Of a stretch of DNA of 64,000 bases, positions 43,631 to 52,062 are shown in pieces (positions within the stretch are counted from its first letter, which is position 1; every line of letters begins with the position of its first letter). Under the pieces are notes generated by a model that was given only the letters and a program-made list of their open reading frames with translations, did not search any database and was not told the origin of the DNA. The stretch spans positions 248,001 to 312,000 of the forward strand of contig NZ_JANQAJ010000005.1 in NCBI RefSeq assembly GCF_024707105.1, in the 5' to 3' direction. This DNA comes from Devosia ginsengisoli. GTDB taxonomy: Bacteria > Pseudomonadota > Alphaproteobacteria > Rhizobiales > Devosiaceae. A program made the translations under genes and the position numbers.

Positions 43631-45193
43631 ATGCCGACCCCAGCCCCGACAGCAGTGTCGTCGAGCGCCGATATGGCCTCGATTCCGCTCGTCGACATGG
43701 TGGGCATCGACAAGTCCTTTCCCGGCGTCCGCGCGCTGTCGCAGGCCCGGTTCGAACTCAAGGCCGGTGAAGTCCATGCCCTGATGGGCGAGAATGGCGC
43801 CGGCAAGTCGACGCTGATGAAGATCCTGTCCGGCGTCTATTCCCGCGATGCCGGCGAAGTGCGCCTCAACGGCCAGCCGGTGGAAATCACCTCGCCGCGC
43901 CAGGCGCAGGATATGGGCATCGGCATCATCCATCAGGAACTGGCGCTGATGCGCGACCTGACGGCGGCACAGAACATCTTCATCGGCCGCGAGCCGCGTC
44001 GCTTCGGCCTGCTCGACGAAGGCGCGCTCAACCGCGCGGCCCAGGCTATCTTCGACTCGATGAACCTGCGGCTGAGCCCCACGGTGCTGGTCGAGAGCCT
44101 GACCATCGCCAAGCAGCAGATGGTCGAGATCGCCAAGGCGCTGAGCTATCGCAGCCGCGTGCTGATCATGGACGAACCGACGGCGGCACTGAACGATGCC
44201 GAGATCGCCGAGCTGTTCACCATCATCAACCGGCTCAAGGCCGAGGGCGTCGGCATTGTCTATATTTCCCACAAGATGGACGAGATCAAACGCATCTCGG
44301 ACCGGGTGACGGTCATGCGCGACGGCGAATATGTCGGCACCGTGCCGGCTGCCGATACGCCGATCGAAACCATCATCTCAATGATGGTGGGGCGCACGCT
44401 GACCAATGAAGTCCTGGATATACCCAACACCGCCGCCAATCCGGTGGCGCTTGAAGTGCGCAACCTCAATCGCGGGCGCGATATCAGGGATGTGAGCCTC
44501 ATGGTGCGCAAGGGCGAAATCCTCGGCCTGGCCGGGCTGATGGGCGCCGGACGGACGGAAGTGGCTCGCGCCATTTTCGGCGCCGATCCGCGCGACAGCG
44601 GCGAAATCTGGGTCAATGGCAAGCGCGTCGGCATTTCCTCGCCGAAGGACGCGGTACGCTCAGGCATTGGCTATCTCAGCGAAGACCGCAAGCATTTCGG
44701 CCTCGCGACGGGGCTCGACGTGCGCAACAATATCGCGCTGGCGAGCCTCAAGCGCTTTACCGGGCCGGGCGGCGTGCTCGACGACCGGGCGATGCATGAA
44801 GTGGCGGAGAAATATATCCGTCAGCTCACCATCAAGACGCCCAGCGACACGCAGGAAGCCCGGCTTCTCTCCGGCGGCAACCAGCAGAAAGTGGTCATCG
44901 CCAAATGGCTGCTACGCGACTGCGATATCCTGATCTTCGACGAGCCAACCCGCGGCATCGATGTCGGCGCCAAGGCGGAAATCTACAAGCTGCTCAATGC
45001 GCTGGCCGAGCAGGGCCGGGCAATCATCGTGATTTCGTCCGAGCTGCCGGAAATCCTGCGGCTGAGCCATCGCATCGCCGTCATGTGCGAGGGACGGCTG
45101 ACCGGCACGCTCCCGGGCGGCTCGAGCCAGGAAGAGATCATGCGCCTGGCCACGCAGCGCGAGGCGGCGATGGAGGTGCGACATGCGGGGTGA
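43631..45193 (+). CDS. CUT2 sugar ABC transporter ATP-binding protein
   Basis: A 520-residue protein with two fused nucleotide-binding domains, the hallmark of RbsA/MglA/AraG transporters. Domain 1 has Walker [10 protein letters not shown] (53-61) and [10 protein letters not shown]. Domain 2 has the degenerate GLMGAGRTE typical of the group, and signature-type [16 protein letters not shown]. The start at 43631 has GGGAGGA ten bases upstream. It is the first gene of the operon with a permease, a binding protein, an SDR and fucD, so L-fucose or a similar sugar is the likely cargo. Confidence 0.9.
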   Translation: MPTPAPTAVSSSADMASIPLVDMVGIDKSFPGVRALSQARFELKAGEVHALMGENGAGKSTLMKILSGVYSRDAGEVRLNGQPVEITSPRQAQDMGIGIIHQELALMRDLTAAQNIFIGREPRRFGLLDEGALNRAAQAIFDSMNLRLSPTVLVESLTIAKQQMVEIAKALSYRSRVLIMDEPTAALNDAEIAELFTIINRLKAEGVGIVYISHKMDEIKRISDRVTVMRDGEYVGTVPAADTPIETIISMMVGRTLTNEVLDIPNTAANPVALEVRNLNRGRDIRDVSLMVRKGEILGLAGLMGAGRTEVARAIFGADPRDSGEIWVNGKRVGISSPKDAVRSGIGYLSEDRKHFGLATGLDVRNNIALASLKRFTGPGGVLDDRAMHEVAEKYIRQLTIKTPSDTQEARLLSGGNQQKVVIAKWLLRDCDILIFDEPTRGIDVGAKAEIYKLLNALAEQGRAIIVISSELPEILRLSHRIAVMCEGRLTGTLPGGSSQEEIMRLATQREAAMEVRHAG

Positions 45194-45217
45194 TGTGATC
45201 CGAAGCACGGCGTATGC

Positions 45218-45333
45218 GACTCCACCCCACCCTCAATCCCTCCCCATGATGGGGAGGGAGGCGCTGGCTGAGGCGCTTGTGTTCATCGTCTCCCTCCCCC
45301 TTGTGGGGAGGGATCAAGGGTGGGGGTGCTGCG
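45218..45333. repeat. Family B palindromic repeat, copy 3 (inside the ABC operon)
   Basis: CCACCCCACCCTCAATCCCTCCCCATGATGGGGAGGGAGG and the inverted TCCCTCCCCCTTGTGGGGAGGGATCAAGGGTGGGGG. It lies between the ATPase and permease genes. Confidence 0.85.
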
Positions 45334-45364
45334 CTCTCACCAACGCTGGAGCCGGAGACAATTC

Positions 45365-46360
45365 ATGACCGATACCGCAGCAACCCCAGCCAAATCCGGC
45401 ATTCGCATTTCCGGCGCGTTCCATCGGCTGCTCGCCTTTTCGGGCCTCATCGCGCTGGTCGTGGTGTTCAGTCTCGCCTCGCCCAATTTCATGCAGACGC
45501 AGAATGTGCTGGCCATCCTGCAGGCCACCTCGGTCAATGGCGTGCTGGCCATTGCCGCGACGCTGGTCATCATTACCGGCGGCATCGACCTCAGCGTGGG
45601 TACGCTGATGACCTTCTGCGCGGTCATAACAGGCGTGGTGCTGACCTATCTCGGCCTGCCGCTGCCGCTGGGCGTGCTCGCCTCCATCCTGGCCGGCATG
45701 GGATGCGGGCTGGTTTCGGGCGTGGTCATTGCCAAGCTCAAAGTGCCGCCCTTCATCGCCACTTTGGGCATGATGCTGATCCTCAAAGGGCTGTCGCTGG
45801 TGATATCGGGCACGCGGCCGATCTATTTCAACGACACGCCCGGCTTCGACCAGATTGCCCGCGGCTCGCTGGTGGAGGCGGTTCTGCCTGCCGTGCCGCT
45901 GCCCAATGGCGTGCTGATCCTGTTTGCCGTCGCCATCTTCGCCGCCTTCGTGCTGAGCAAGACGGCGCTCGGCCGCTACACCTTCGCGCTGGGCAGCAAT
46001 GAAGAGGCGGTGCGCCTGTCGGGCGTCAATGTCGATCGCTGGAAGATCGCGGTCTATGCGCTGGCCGGTTCCATCTGCGGCGTCGCGGGCCTGCTGATCG
46101 CCAGCCGCCTCAATTCGGCGCAGCCGGCTTTGGGGCAGGGCTATGAACTCGACGCCATTGCCGCGGTTGTCATCGGCGGCACCTCGCTTTCGGGCGGACG
46201 CGGCACCGTGCTCGGCACGCTGATCGGCGCGCTCATCATCTCCGTGCTGGCCAATGGCCTGCGCATCCTTTCGGTGGCCCAGGAATGGCAGACGGTCGTG
46301 ACCGGCTCGATCATCATCCTGGCCGTCTATGCCGATATCCTGCGGCGCCGCACATTATAG
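45365..46360 (+). CDS. CUT2 sugar ABC transporter permease
   Basis: A 331-residue RbsC-like permease with 8-10 helices. ILQATSVNGVLAIAATLVIITGGIDLSVG, VPPFIATLGMMLILKGLSLVISG, SNEEAVRLSGVNV and the closing AVVIGGTSLSGGRGTVLGTLIGALII are family motifs. The start at 45365 follows GGAGCCGGAGACAATTC. The family B repeat separates it from the ATPase gene, but the order and strand make one transport operon. Confidence 0.92.
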   Translation: MTDTAATPAKSGIRISGAFHRLLAFSGLIALVVVFSLASPNFMQTQNVLAILQATSVNGVLAIAATLVIITGGIDLSVGTLMTFCAVITGVVLTYLGLPLPLGVLASILAGMGCGLVSGVVIAKLKVPPFIATLGMMLILKGLSLVISGTRPIYFNDTPGFDQIARGSLVEAVLPAVPLPNGVLILFAVAIFAAFVLSKTALGRYTFALGSNEEAVRLSGVNVDRWKIAVYALAGSICGVAGLLIASRLNSAQPALGQGYELDAIAAVVIGGTSLSGGRGTVLGTLIGALIISVLANGLRILSVAQEWQTVVTGSIIILAVYADILRRRTL

Positions 46361-46476
46361 GCGCCGGTTTCGCCGTGCCCCTGGGATGATCGGGAAAGGA
46401 TCATCGCTGCGGGCACCAACAAGAGGGCGGCAACGCCTCGCAACAGACGAGTTTTCAACTCCATGGGAGGACTATA

Positions 46477-47418
46477 ATGCTTAGACGTACCCTGCTTGGC
46501 GCCATCAGTGCGCTTGCCCTTCTCTCCGCCGGCGGCGCTGCCTCGGCCCAGGAAGACTATGACATCGCCCTGATCTCCAAGGGCTTCCAGCACCAGTTCT
46601 GGCAGGCCGTGAAGGCCGGTGCCGACCAGGCCGCCGCCGATCTGGGCGTCCATGTGACCTTCGAAGGTCCGGAAAGCGAAACCCAGGTCGACCGCCAGAT
46701 GGACATGCTGGCCGCCGCCCTGTCGCGCGGACCGGATGCCATCGGCTTCGCCGCGCTGGACAGCCAGGCTGCGACCCCGCTGCTGCAGCAGGCCAAGGAT
46801 GCTAATATCCCGGTCATCGCCTTCGACTCGGGCGTGGACAGCGACATTCCGCTGACCACCGCAACCACCGACAACGTGGCGGCTGCCGCATTGGCGGCCG
46901 ATGTGATGGCCGAACTGATCGGCGGCGAGGGCAAGGTGGCCGTGGTGGCCCATGACCAGACCAGCCGCACCGGCATCGATCGCGTCGACGGCTTCGTCAA
47001 CCGCATCAAGGAAGCCTATCCCAATGTCGAAGTGGTGACCGTGCAGTATGGCGGCGGCGACCAGTTGCAGTCGACTGAAATCACCAAGTCGATCCTGCTG
47101 GCCAATCCGGACCTCAAGGGCATTTTCGGCGCCAATGAAGGCTCGGCCATCGGCGTTGCCAATGGCAAGCAGGAACTGGGCAGCGATGTCGTGGTCATCG
47201 GCTTCGACTCGGGCGCGGCGCAGAAGGGCATGGTCGAAAGCGGGCTGATGGCCGGCGCCATCACCCAGAACCCGGTCGGCATCGGCTACCAGACCGTGCA
47301 GGCCGCCGTGAGCGCGCTCAAGGGCGAAACCCTGCCTCCGGTGATCGATACCGGCTTCTACTATTACGACGCCAACAACATGAACGACCCGGAAATCGCG
47401 GCCGTTCTGTACGACTGA
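46477..47418 (+). CDS. Sugar ABC transporter periplasmic binding protein
   Basis: A 313-residue ribose-binding-like protein. The signal peptide covers about residues 1-24 (cleavage after ASA before QEDYD). The mature domain has ALISKGFQHQFWQAVKAGADQAA, IPVIAFDSGVDSDIP and IFGANEGSAIGVANG. The start follows GGGAGGACTATA. It is the substrate-capturing part of the CUT2 importer above; the sugar is inferred from the adjacent fucD gene. Confidence 0.9.
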   Translation: MLRRTLLGAISALALLSAGGAASAQEDYDIALISKGFQHQFWQAVKAGADQAAADLGVHVTFEGPESETQVDRQMDMLAAALSRGPDAIGFAALDSQAATPLLQQAKDANIPVIAFDSGVDSDIPLTTATTDNVAAAALAADVMAELIGGEGKVAVVAHDQTSRTGIDRVDGFVNRIKEAYPNVEVVTVQYGGGDQLQSTEITKSILLANPDLKGIFGANEGSAIGVANGKQELGSDVVVIGFDSGAAQKGMVESGLMAGAITQNPVGIGYQTVQAAVSALKGETLPPVIDTGFYYYDANNMNDPEIAAVLYD

Positions 47419-47438
47419 TCCGGCTGACGCCGAACCGT

Positions 47439-47540
47439 CAATAGCCCTCATGGTGAGCTTGTAGAACCATGAGGGCGTACCACAGGCGGTGCCACGACCT
47501 CGTCCTTCGACAGGCCCAGGATGAGGTCTACTTGGGCACC
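47439..47540. repeat. Family A palindromic repeat, copy 4 (inside the sugar operon)
   Basis: TAGCCCTCATGGTGAGCTTGTAGAACCATGAGGGCGTACCAC, then a unit ACCTCGTCCTTCGACAGGCCCAGGATGAGGTCTACT. It lies between the binding protein and SDR genes and may define the 3' end of the transport part. Confidence 0.75.
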
Positions 47541-47593
47541 CTCGCAACGTAGGCCGGGCGAATACGCCCGGCCCAAACCTCCAGGAATATTTT

Positions 47594-48325
47594 ATGGCCG
47601 AGCTGTCAGGTAAAATCGTCCTCATCACCGCCGCCGCACAGGGCATCGGGCGGGCTTCGGTGGAAGCCTTTGTCCGGGCCGGGGCGAAGGTGATCGCCAC
47701 CGACATCAATGCGGCCAAGCTGGCCGAGCTCGAGGGCATGGCAGGCGTCACGACGCGCATTCTCGATGTGCTGTCGGCAGAGGCGGTGAACCGGGCGGTG
47801 GCCGAGATCGGCCATATCGACGTGCTGTTCAACTGCGCCGGGGTGGTCCATTCCGGCACGGTGCTCGAGATGAGCGACACGGACATGGACTTCGCGCTCG
47901 ACCTCAATGTGCGGGCGCAGATCCGCACCATCAAGGCCGTGCTGCCGCAGATGCTCGAGCGCCGGGAGGGCTGCATCATCAACATGGCGACGGTGGCCTC
48001 TTCGGTGAAGGGCGTGCCCAACCGGGCAGCCTATACGATTTCCAAGGCGGCGGTGATCGGGCTGACCAAGTCCATCGCGGCCGATTACACGACCCAGGGT
48101 ATCCGGGTGAACGCCATTGCGCCGGGCACGGTGGATTCGCCGAGCCTGCATGAGCGCTGGCATGCGACGGGTGACTTCGAGGCGGCGCGCAAGGCCTTCA
48201 TCGCCCGCCAGCCCATCGGGCGCATCGCCCGGCCGGAGGAAGTGGCGGACCTGGCCGTCTACCTGGCCGGCGCGACCTATACGACCGGGCAGGTGCATAT
48301 CATCGACGGCGGCTGGACCGCCTGA
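47594..48325 (+). CDS. SDR oxidoreductase, probable 2-keto-3-deoxy-L-fuconate dehydrogenase
   Basis: A 243-residue short-chain dehydrogenase. NAD motif ITAAAQGIGRA (about 10-20), NCAGVVHSG, IINMATVASSVKGVPNRAAYTISKAA (catalytic Ser, Tyr, Lys) and APGTVDSPSLHERW are present. The AAAQGIG and ASSVKGV-NR patterns are those of the BDH2-like group, which includes bacterial KDF dehydrogenases. It stands 11 bases before fucD, so oxidation of 2-keto-3-deoxy-L-fuconate, the FucD product, is the best call. An alternative is another hydroxy acid dehydrogenase of the same group. Confidence 0.8.
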   Translation: MAELSGKIVLITAAAQGIGRASVEAFVRAGAKVIATDINAAKLAELEGMAGVTTRILDVLSAEAVNRAVAEIGHIDVLFNCAGVVHSGTVLEMSDTDMDFALDLNVRAQIRTIKAVLPQMLERREGCIINMATVASSVKGVPNRAAYTISKAAVIGLTKSIAADYTTQGIRVNAIAPGTVDSPSLHERWHATGDFEAARKAFIARQPIGRIARPEEVADLAVYLAGATYTTGQVHIIDGGWTA

Positions 48326-48336
48326 GTTTCGGACCA

Positions 48337-49611
48337 ATGACCAAAATCTCCTCCCTCGCCACCCACGATCTCCGCTTCCCCACCTCGGCTTCGCTGGACG
48401 GGTCCGACGCGATGAATCCCGATCCCGATTATTCGGCCGCCTATGTGATCCTGGGCACCGACGGAGCGCATGCGGGACATGGCCTGACCTTCACCATCGG
48501 GCGCGGCAACGAGGTGGTCGTGGCGGCCATCAGGGCGCTCGAAAGCCGGGTGGTCGGGCTGGAACTGGACTGGATCGCCGAGAATCCCGGCCGCTTCTGG
48601 CGGCATGTGACGGGCGACAGCCAGCTCCGCTGGATCGGGCCGGACAAGGGCGCCATGCATCTCGCCACGGGCGCGGTGGTCAATGCCGTGTGGGACCTGC
48701 TGGGCAAGGAAGCGGGCAAGCCAGTCTGGCAATTGGTGGCGGATATGACGCCGGAACAGCTCGTCGATATCATCGACTTCCGCTATCTCACCGACGCCAT
48801 CACGCCGGAGGAGGCGCTGGCGATTTTCCGCGAGGCCGAGGCGGGCAAGGCCGAGCGGGTCAAGACGCTCAAGGCAGAGGGCTACCAGTGCTACACCACC
48901 TCGGCGGGGTGGCTGGGCTATTCCAACGAAAAGCTGACGCGGCTGGCCAAGGAGGCAGTGGAAGAGGGCTTCCAGCACATCAAGATGAAGGTCGGACGCG
49001 ACCTCGACGACGATATCCGCCGGCTCGAAATCGTGCGCGGGATCATGGGGCCGGACCGGCTGTTGATGATCGACGCCAACCAGGTTTGGGAAGTCGGGCA
49101 GGCTATCGACTGGGTCAAGGCGCTGGCGAAGTTCAATCCCTACTTCATCGAGGAGCCGACCAGCCCGGACGATGTTTCAGGGCACAGGGCGATCCGTGAG
49201 GCGATTGCCCCGATCAAGGTGGCGACCGGCGAGATGTGCCAGAACCGCATCCTGTTCAAGCAGTTCATCAAGGATGGCGCGGTCGACATCGTGCAGATCG
49301 ATGCCTGCCGGATCGGCGGGCTGAACGAGGTGTTGAGCGTGCTGGTGATGGCGGCGAAATACGGCTTGCCGGTATGGCCGCATGCCGGCGGAGTGGGGCT
49401 GTGCGAATATGTGCAGCATCTGAGCATGATCGACTATCTGGTCGTGTCGGGGACGAAGGAGGGCAGGGTGATCGAATATGTCGATCACCTGCACGAGCAT
49501 TTCGTCGAGCCGTGCGAGATCAGGAATGCGGCCTATATGCCGCCGAAACTGCCGGGGTTTTCGATCGAGATGAAGGCGGAGAGCATTCGGGAAAATGAGT
49601 TTCGGGGGTAG
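48337..49611 (+). CDS. fucD: L-fuconate dehydratase
   Basis: A 424-residue enolase-superfamily enzyme that dehydrates L-fuconate to 2-keto-3-deoxy-L-fuconate. FucD-specific segments are TTSAGWLGYSNEKL, HIKMKVGRD (catalytic Lys), LLMIDANQVWE, YFIEEPTSPDD and VATGEMCQNR (metal Asp/Glu/Glu), and WPHAGGVGLCEYVQHLSMID (catalytic His). It lies 11 bases after the SDR gene. A diketo-acid hydrolase and a fucose dehydrogenase, needed for a full route, are not in the window. Confidence 0.88.
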   Translation: MTKISSLATHDLRFPTSASLDGSDAMNPDPDYSAAYVILGTDGAHAGHGLTFTIGRGNEVVVAAIRALESRVVGLELDWIAENPGRFWRHVTGDSQLRWIGPDKGAMHLATGAVVNAVWDLLGKEAGKPVWQLVADMTPEQLVDIIDFRYLTDAITPEEALAIFREAEAGKAERVKTLKAEGYQCYTTSAGWLGYSNEKLTRLAKEAVEEGFQHIKMKVGRDLDDDIRRLEIVRGIMGPDRLLMIDANQVWEVGQAIDWVKALAKFNPYFIEEPTSPDDVSGHRAIREAIAPIKVATGEMCQNRILFKQFIKDGAVDIVQIDACRIGGLNEVLSVLVMAAKYGLPVWPHAGGVGLCEYVQHLSMIDYLVVSGTKEGRVIEYVDHLHEHFVEPCEIRNAAYMPPKLPGFSIEMKAESIRENEFRG

Positions 49612-49615
49612 CGCT

Positions 49616-49775
49616 TCTTCCCTTCTCCCCTCGTGGGAGAAGGTGCCCGAAGGGCGGATGAGGGGGCACCGAGCCATTCCATTGCTTCCAAGCATGGGCG
49701 AACGCAGCACCCCTCACCCTCGAAAATCTGCTGAACGCAGATTTCCTATCCCTCTCCCACAAGGGGAGAGGGGGA
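49616..49775. repeat. Family C palindromic repeat cluster, copy 4
   Basis: CCCTTCTCCCCTCGTGGGAGAAGG, GTGCCCGAAGGGCGGATGAGGGGGC, then AATCTGCTGAACGCAGATT and CCTCTCCCACAAGGGGAGAGGGG. It follows the fucD stop. Confidence 0.85.
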
Positions 49776-49805
49776 TTGTGGGTGGGTGAGGGTGTGCCGT
49801 ACCCC

Positions 49806-50246
49806 CTACATCTCCTGCAATTCGAAATCGAACCGGTGCAGCACCTCGTCACCTGACTTGACCTCGATGACATAGTCGCCGGCTGGATCGCCTTCGACGA
49901 CACACCAGCCGTGGCCGATCCAGCCATCGTCCGGTGTCAGGCTCATCGTGCTGGTGGCGGTGCGCTGGTCGTCGGAGATAACGGTATTGTCGCTCGTGCC
50001 CCAGTCGTCCGCGGCGATGGGCAGGGTGAGGATTTCCACAATCTCCACCGCACCCTTCACCTTGCCCAGCCGCAGGTGCCAATTGTAGCAGGTGTCTGCC
50101 AGCAGTGGGACCAGCGTGGTGCTTTCGACGACATCGGGCTGGCCCGGCGTGGTGGGCACGGAAATGGTGAAGTCCGTTTCCAGCACCGTCTGGGCCAAAG
50201 CGGGTTGCGCCAGGGCGAGAAGGCTCAGGGTCAGCAGCAGGCGCAT
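49806..50246 (-). CDS. Small exported protein of unknown function
   Basis: A 146-residue protein with a signal peptide (MRLLLTLSLLALAQPALA, cleavage before QTVLE). The mature part is beta-rich: TCYNWHLRLGKVKGAVEIVEILTLP, then TSTMSLTPDDGWIGHGWCVVEGDPAGDYVIEV. Two Cys may pair. It may belong to DUF3859 or a similar short periplasmic family; I am not sure. The start at 50246 has a strong AGAGGAGAA site. It is flanked by family C and A repeats. Confidence 0.65.
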   Translation of the reverse strand: MRLLLTLSLLALAQPALAQTVLETDFTISVPTTPGQPDVVESTTLVPLLADTCYNWHLRLGKVKGAVEIVEILTLPIAADDWGTSDNTVISDDQRTATSTMSLTPDDGWIGHGWCVVEGDPAGDYVIEVKSGDEVLHRFDFELQEM

Positions 50247-50269
50247 GCGTGTTCTCCTCTTACCCATTG

Positions 50270-50310
50270 TGCCACGCCCTCATGGTTCGACAGGCTCACC
50301 ATGAGGCTGT
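50270..50310. repeat. Family A palindromic repeat, copy 5 (single hairpin)
   Basis: CCACGCCCTCATGGTTCGACAGGCTCACCATGAGG, where CCTCATGG pairs with CCATGAGG. A minimal form of the family. Confidence 0.75.
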
Positions 50311-50323
50311 TGCGTAGCGTTCC

Positions 50324-51556
50324 CTAGTTGGCCCACTCGCCGCCGCGCATCACCGGCTCGGTGCTGCCATCGGCGTGAACGCCGTCGATATCGATCTTGT
50401 CGGAGCCGATCATCCAGTCGATGTGGATGTTGGACGTGTTGCCGCCTTGCGCCGAAATCTGCTCCTGGGTCAGGTCCTTGCCGCCGACGAAACAATCCGA
50501 ATAGCACTGGCCCTGCGCGATGTGGCAGGAGGCGTTTTCGTCGTAGAGCGTGTTGAAGAACAGGATGCCCGAGGCCGAAATCGGCGAGGAGTGCGGCACC
50601 AGCGCCACTTCGCCGAGCCGGCGGCCGCCTTCGTCGGTGTCGAGCACCTTGTTGAACAGGTCGCCATTCTTGCTCGCCTTGAACTCGACCAGCTTGCCGC
50701 CCTCGAAGCGGGCCTGCATGTCCTCGATCAGCGCGCCATTGTGGCTGAGCGGCTTGGTGCCCGAGACATGGCCCTCCACGCGCAGCTTGTGTGGGGTGGT
50801 GAACACTTCCTCGGTGGGAATGTTGGGGTTGCAGATAATGCCGTTCTTGGCCTCGGACGCGCCGCCCTTCCAGCGGTGGCCATCGGCCAGGCCCACGGTA
50901 AGGTCGGTGCCGGGGCCGGTATATTTGAGCGCCGAAAAGCTCTTGCCGTTGAGCCAGGTCCAGCGTGCCTTGAGATTGGCATTGTGGTCTTTCCAGGCGG
51001 CGATGGGGTCGTCCTGATCGACGCGGGAGGCCTTGAAGATGGTGTCGGCCAGCTTGGAGACCGCGTTTTCTTCGCTGTCATTGGGGAAGACCAGCTTGGC
51101 CCAGGCGGCGCTGGGATAGGAAACGATGTTCCAGTTGATGTCGAAGCCGGTGATGAGCTGGAGCGCCGGCTTGTAGGCCGTCGAATTGGCGCGCATGGCG
51201 CGGGTCACCTTGTCCGGGTCCTGCCCGGCCAGCATCATCGGATTATCGCCGGCAATGGCCAGCCGCGCGGCATTGTTCTTGAAGGCCTCGGCCATGCCCG
51301 AATAGAGCCAGCCGGCCGCCTTGTCGAAGCTGGCGCTGTTGGCGTGCCTGTAGCGGGCGAGGGTGGCTTCCTCGTCGGAATAGATGGTGGTGACGACGCC
51401 GGCTCCGGCCTTGTAGGCGTGCTCGGTGATGCGGCGGACCAGTGGCGCGGCACTCATCGGCGCGGTCATGATCAGGTCCTGGCCCTCGGCCAGTTGCAGG
51501 CCGACCTTGATGGCAACCTGGGCGAGCTTGTCGAGCTTGACGGGATCGATGGTCAT
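50324..51556 (-). CDS. M29 (thermophilic-type) aminopeptidase
   Basis: A 410-residue metallo-aminopeptidase of the AmpS/PepS family. Recognisable are GLQLAEGQDLIMTAPMSAAPLVRRI at the N-terminus, LKYTGPGTDLTVGLADGHRWKGG, FTTPHKLRVEGHVSGTKPLS, the RLGEVALVPHSSPIS metal region and the closing NTSNIHIDWMIGS. It releases N-terminal residues from peptides. ATG 51556 gives the family length; the frame upstream is repeat sequence. Confidence 0.9.
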   Translation of the reverse strand: MTIDPVKLDKLAQVAIKVGLQLAEGQDLIMTAPMSAAPLVRRITEHAYKAGAGVVTTIYSDEEATLARYRHANSASFDKAAGWLYSGMAEAFKNNAARLAIAGDNPMMLAGQDPDKVTRAMRANSTAYKPALQLITGFDINWNIVSYPSAAWAKLVFPNDSEENAVSKLADTIFKASRVDQDDPIAAWKDHNANLKARWTWLNGKSFSALKYTGPGTDLTVGLADGHRWKGGASEAKNGIICNPNIPTEEVFTTPHKLRVEGHVSGTKPLSHNGALIEDMQARFEGGKLVEFKASKNGDLFNKVLDTDEGGRRLGEVALVPHSSPISASGILFFNTLYDENASCHIAQGQCYSDCFVGGKDLTQEQISAQGGNTSNIHIDWMIGSDKIDIDGVHADGSTEPVMRGGEWAN

Positions 51557-51637
51557 TTGGGCGTAGGCCTCTTGGTTTTGAATCGGTTGGCCGGAGGGTA
51601 ATCCCGGAAGGGGGCGGGGCGCCACCCGGCAAATTGA

Positions 51638-51728
51638 GACCTCATGGTGAGCTTGTCGAACCACGAGGTCGGGCGAGTGGAGACATCGTGCTACGCCCTC
51701 GTGGTTCGACGGGCTCACCATGAGGGCT
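51638..51728. repeat. Family A palindromic repeat, copy 6
   Basis: CCTCATGGTGAGCTTGTCGAACCACGAGGTC followed by TACGCCCTCGTGGTTCGACGGGCTCACCATGAGGGCTACTG. Two opposed hairpins upstream of the M29 gene. Confidence 0.8.
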
Positions 51729-51849
51729 ACTGCTGGTGTGTCTTTCCTGCATCACCTGTTGCGACGTTGCAAAATACCCGGTTGGCAAGTCCGAACGGTT
51801 TCGTTACAAAACGTCCACCGCTTCAGATCTCGAACAAGGGAGGCGTTGT

Positions 51850-51897
51850 ATGGCAGGCACATTCAATATCCTCCCCATGGGCGACAACCGGCGTTAG
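51850..51897 (+). CDS. Putative leader peptide upstream of the ABC exporter
   Basis: A 15-codon frame, MAGTFNILPMGDNRR, ends with TAG at 51895-51897. A near-ideal ribosome site AAGGGAGG (51836-51843) lies six bases before the ATG, stronger than that of most real genes here. It is followed 11 bases later by a GC-rich hairpin with a U-rich tail and, 165 bases later, by an ABC exporter. This layout fits translation-dependent attenuation. No expression evidence is available. Confidence 0.5.
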   Translation: MAGTFNILPMGDNRR

Positions 51898-51908
51898 GTT
51901 GCCCCCAT

Positions 51909-51950
51909 CCGCGGCCCGCCGAACAGGCCAGCCGCCCGCGGTTCTTCTCT
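51909..51950 (+). terminator. Terminator-like hairpin between leader peptide and ABC exporter
   Basis: CCGCGG (51909-51914) pairs with CCGCGG (51936-51941). An overlapping alternative stem GGCC (51913-51916)/GGCC (51926-51929) is possible. TTCTTCTCTT follows directly. The hairpin starts 12 bases after the leader stop codon, so a ribosome stalled in the leader could change folding. Confidence 0.5.
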
Positions 51951-52062
51951 TCATCACAGCCCACTTGATCTGACGGGGATCATTTCGTCCTCCGTTCCGG
52001 CTGTGCCTTTCATTCTCTGTCTTTGAGGGCCGGTCGCCGGAAAACGGGACCGGGCTGCCAAT

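Noticed and set aside
46327..48021. A 564-codon minus-strand frame opposite the binding protein and SDR genes
   Set aside because: Opposite two well-supported genes and through a repeat; no motif.
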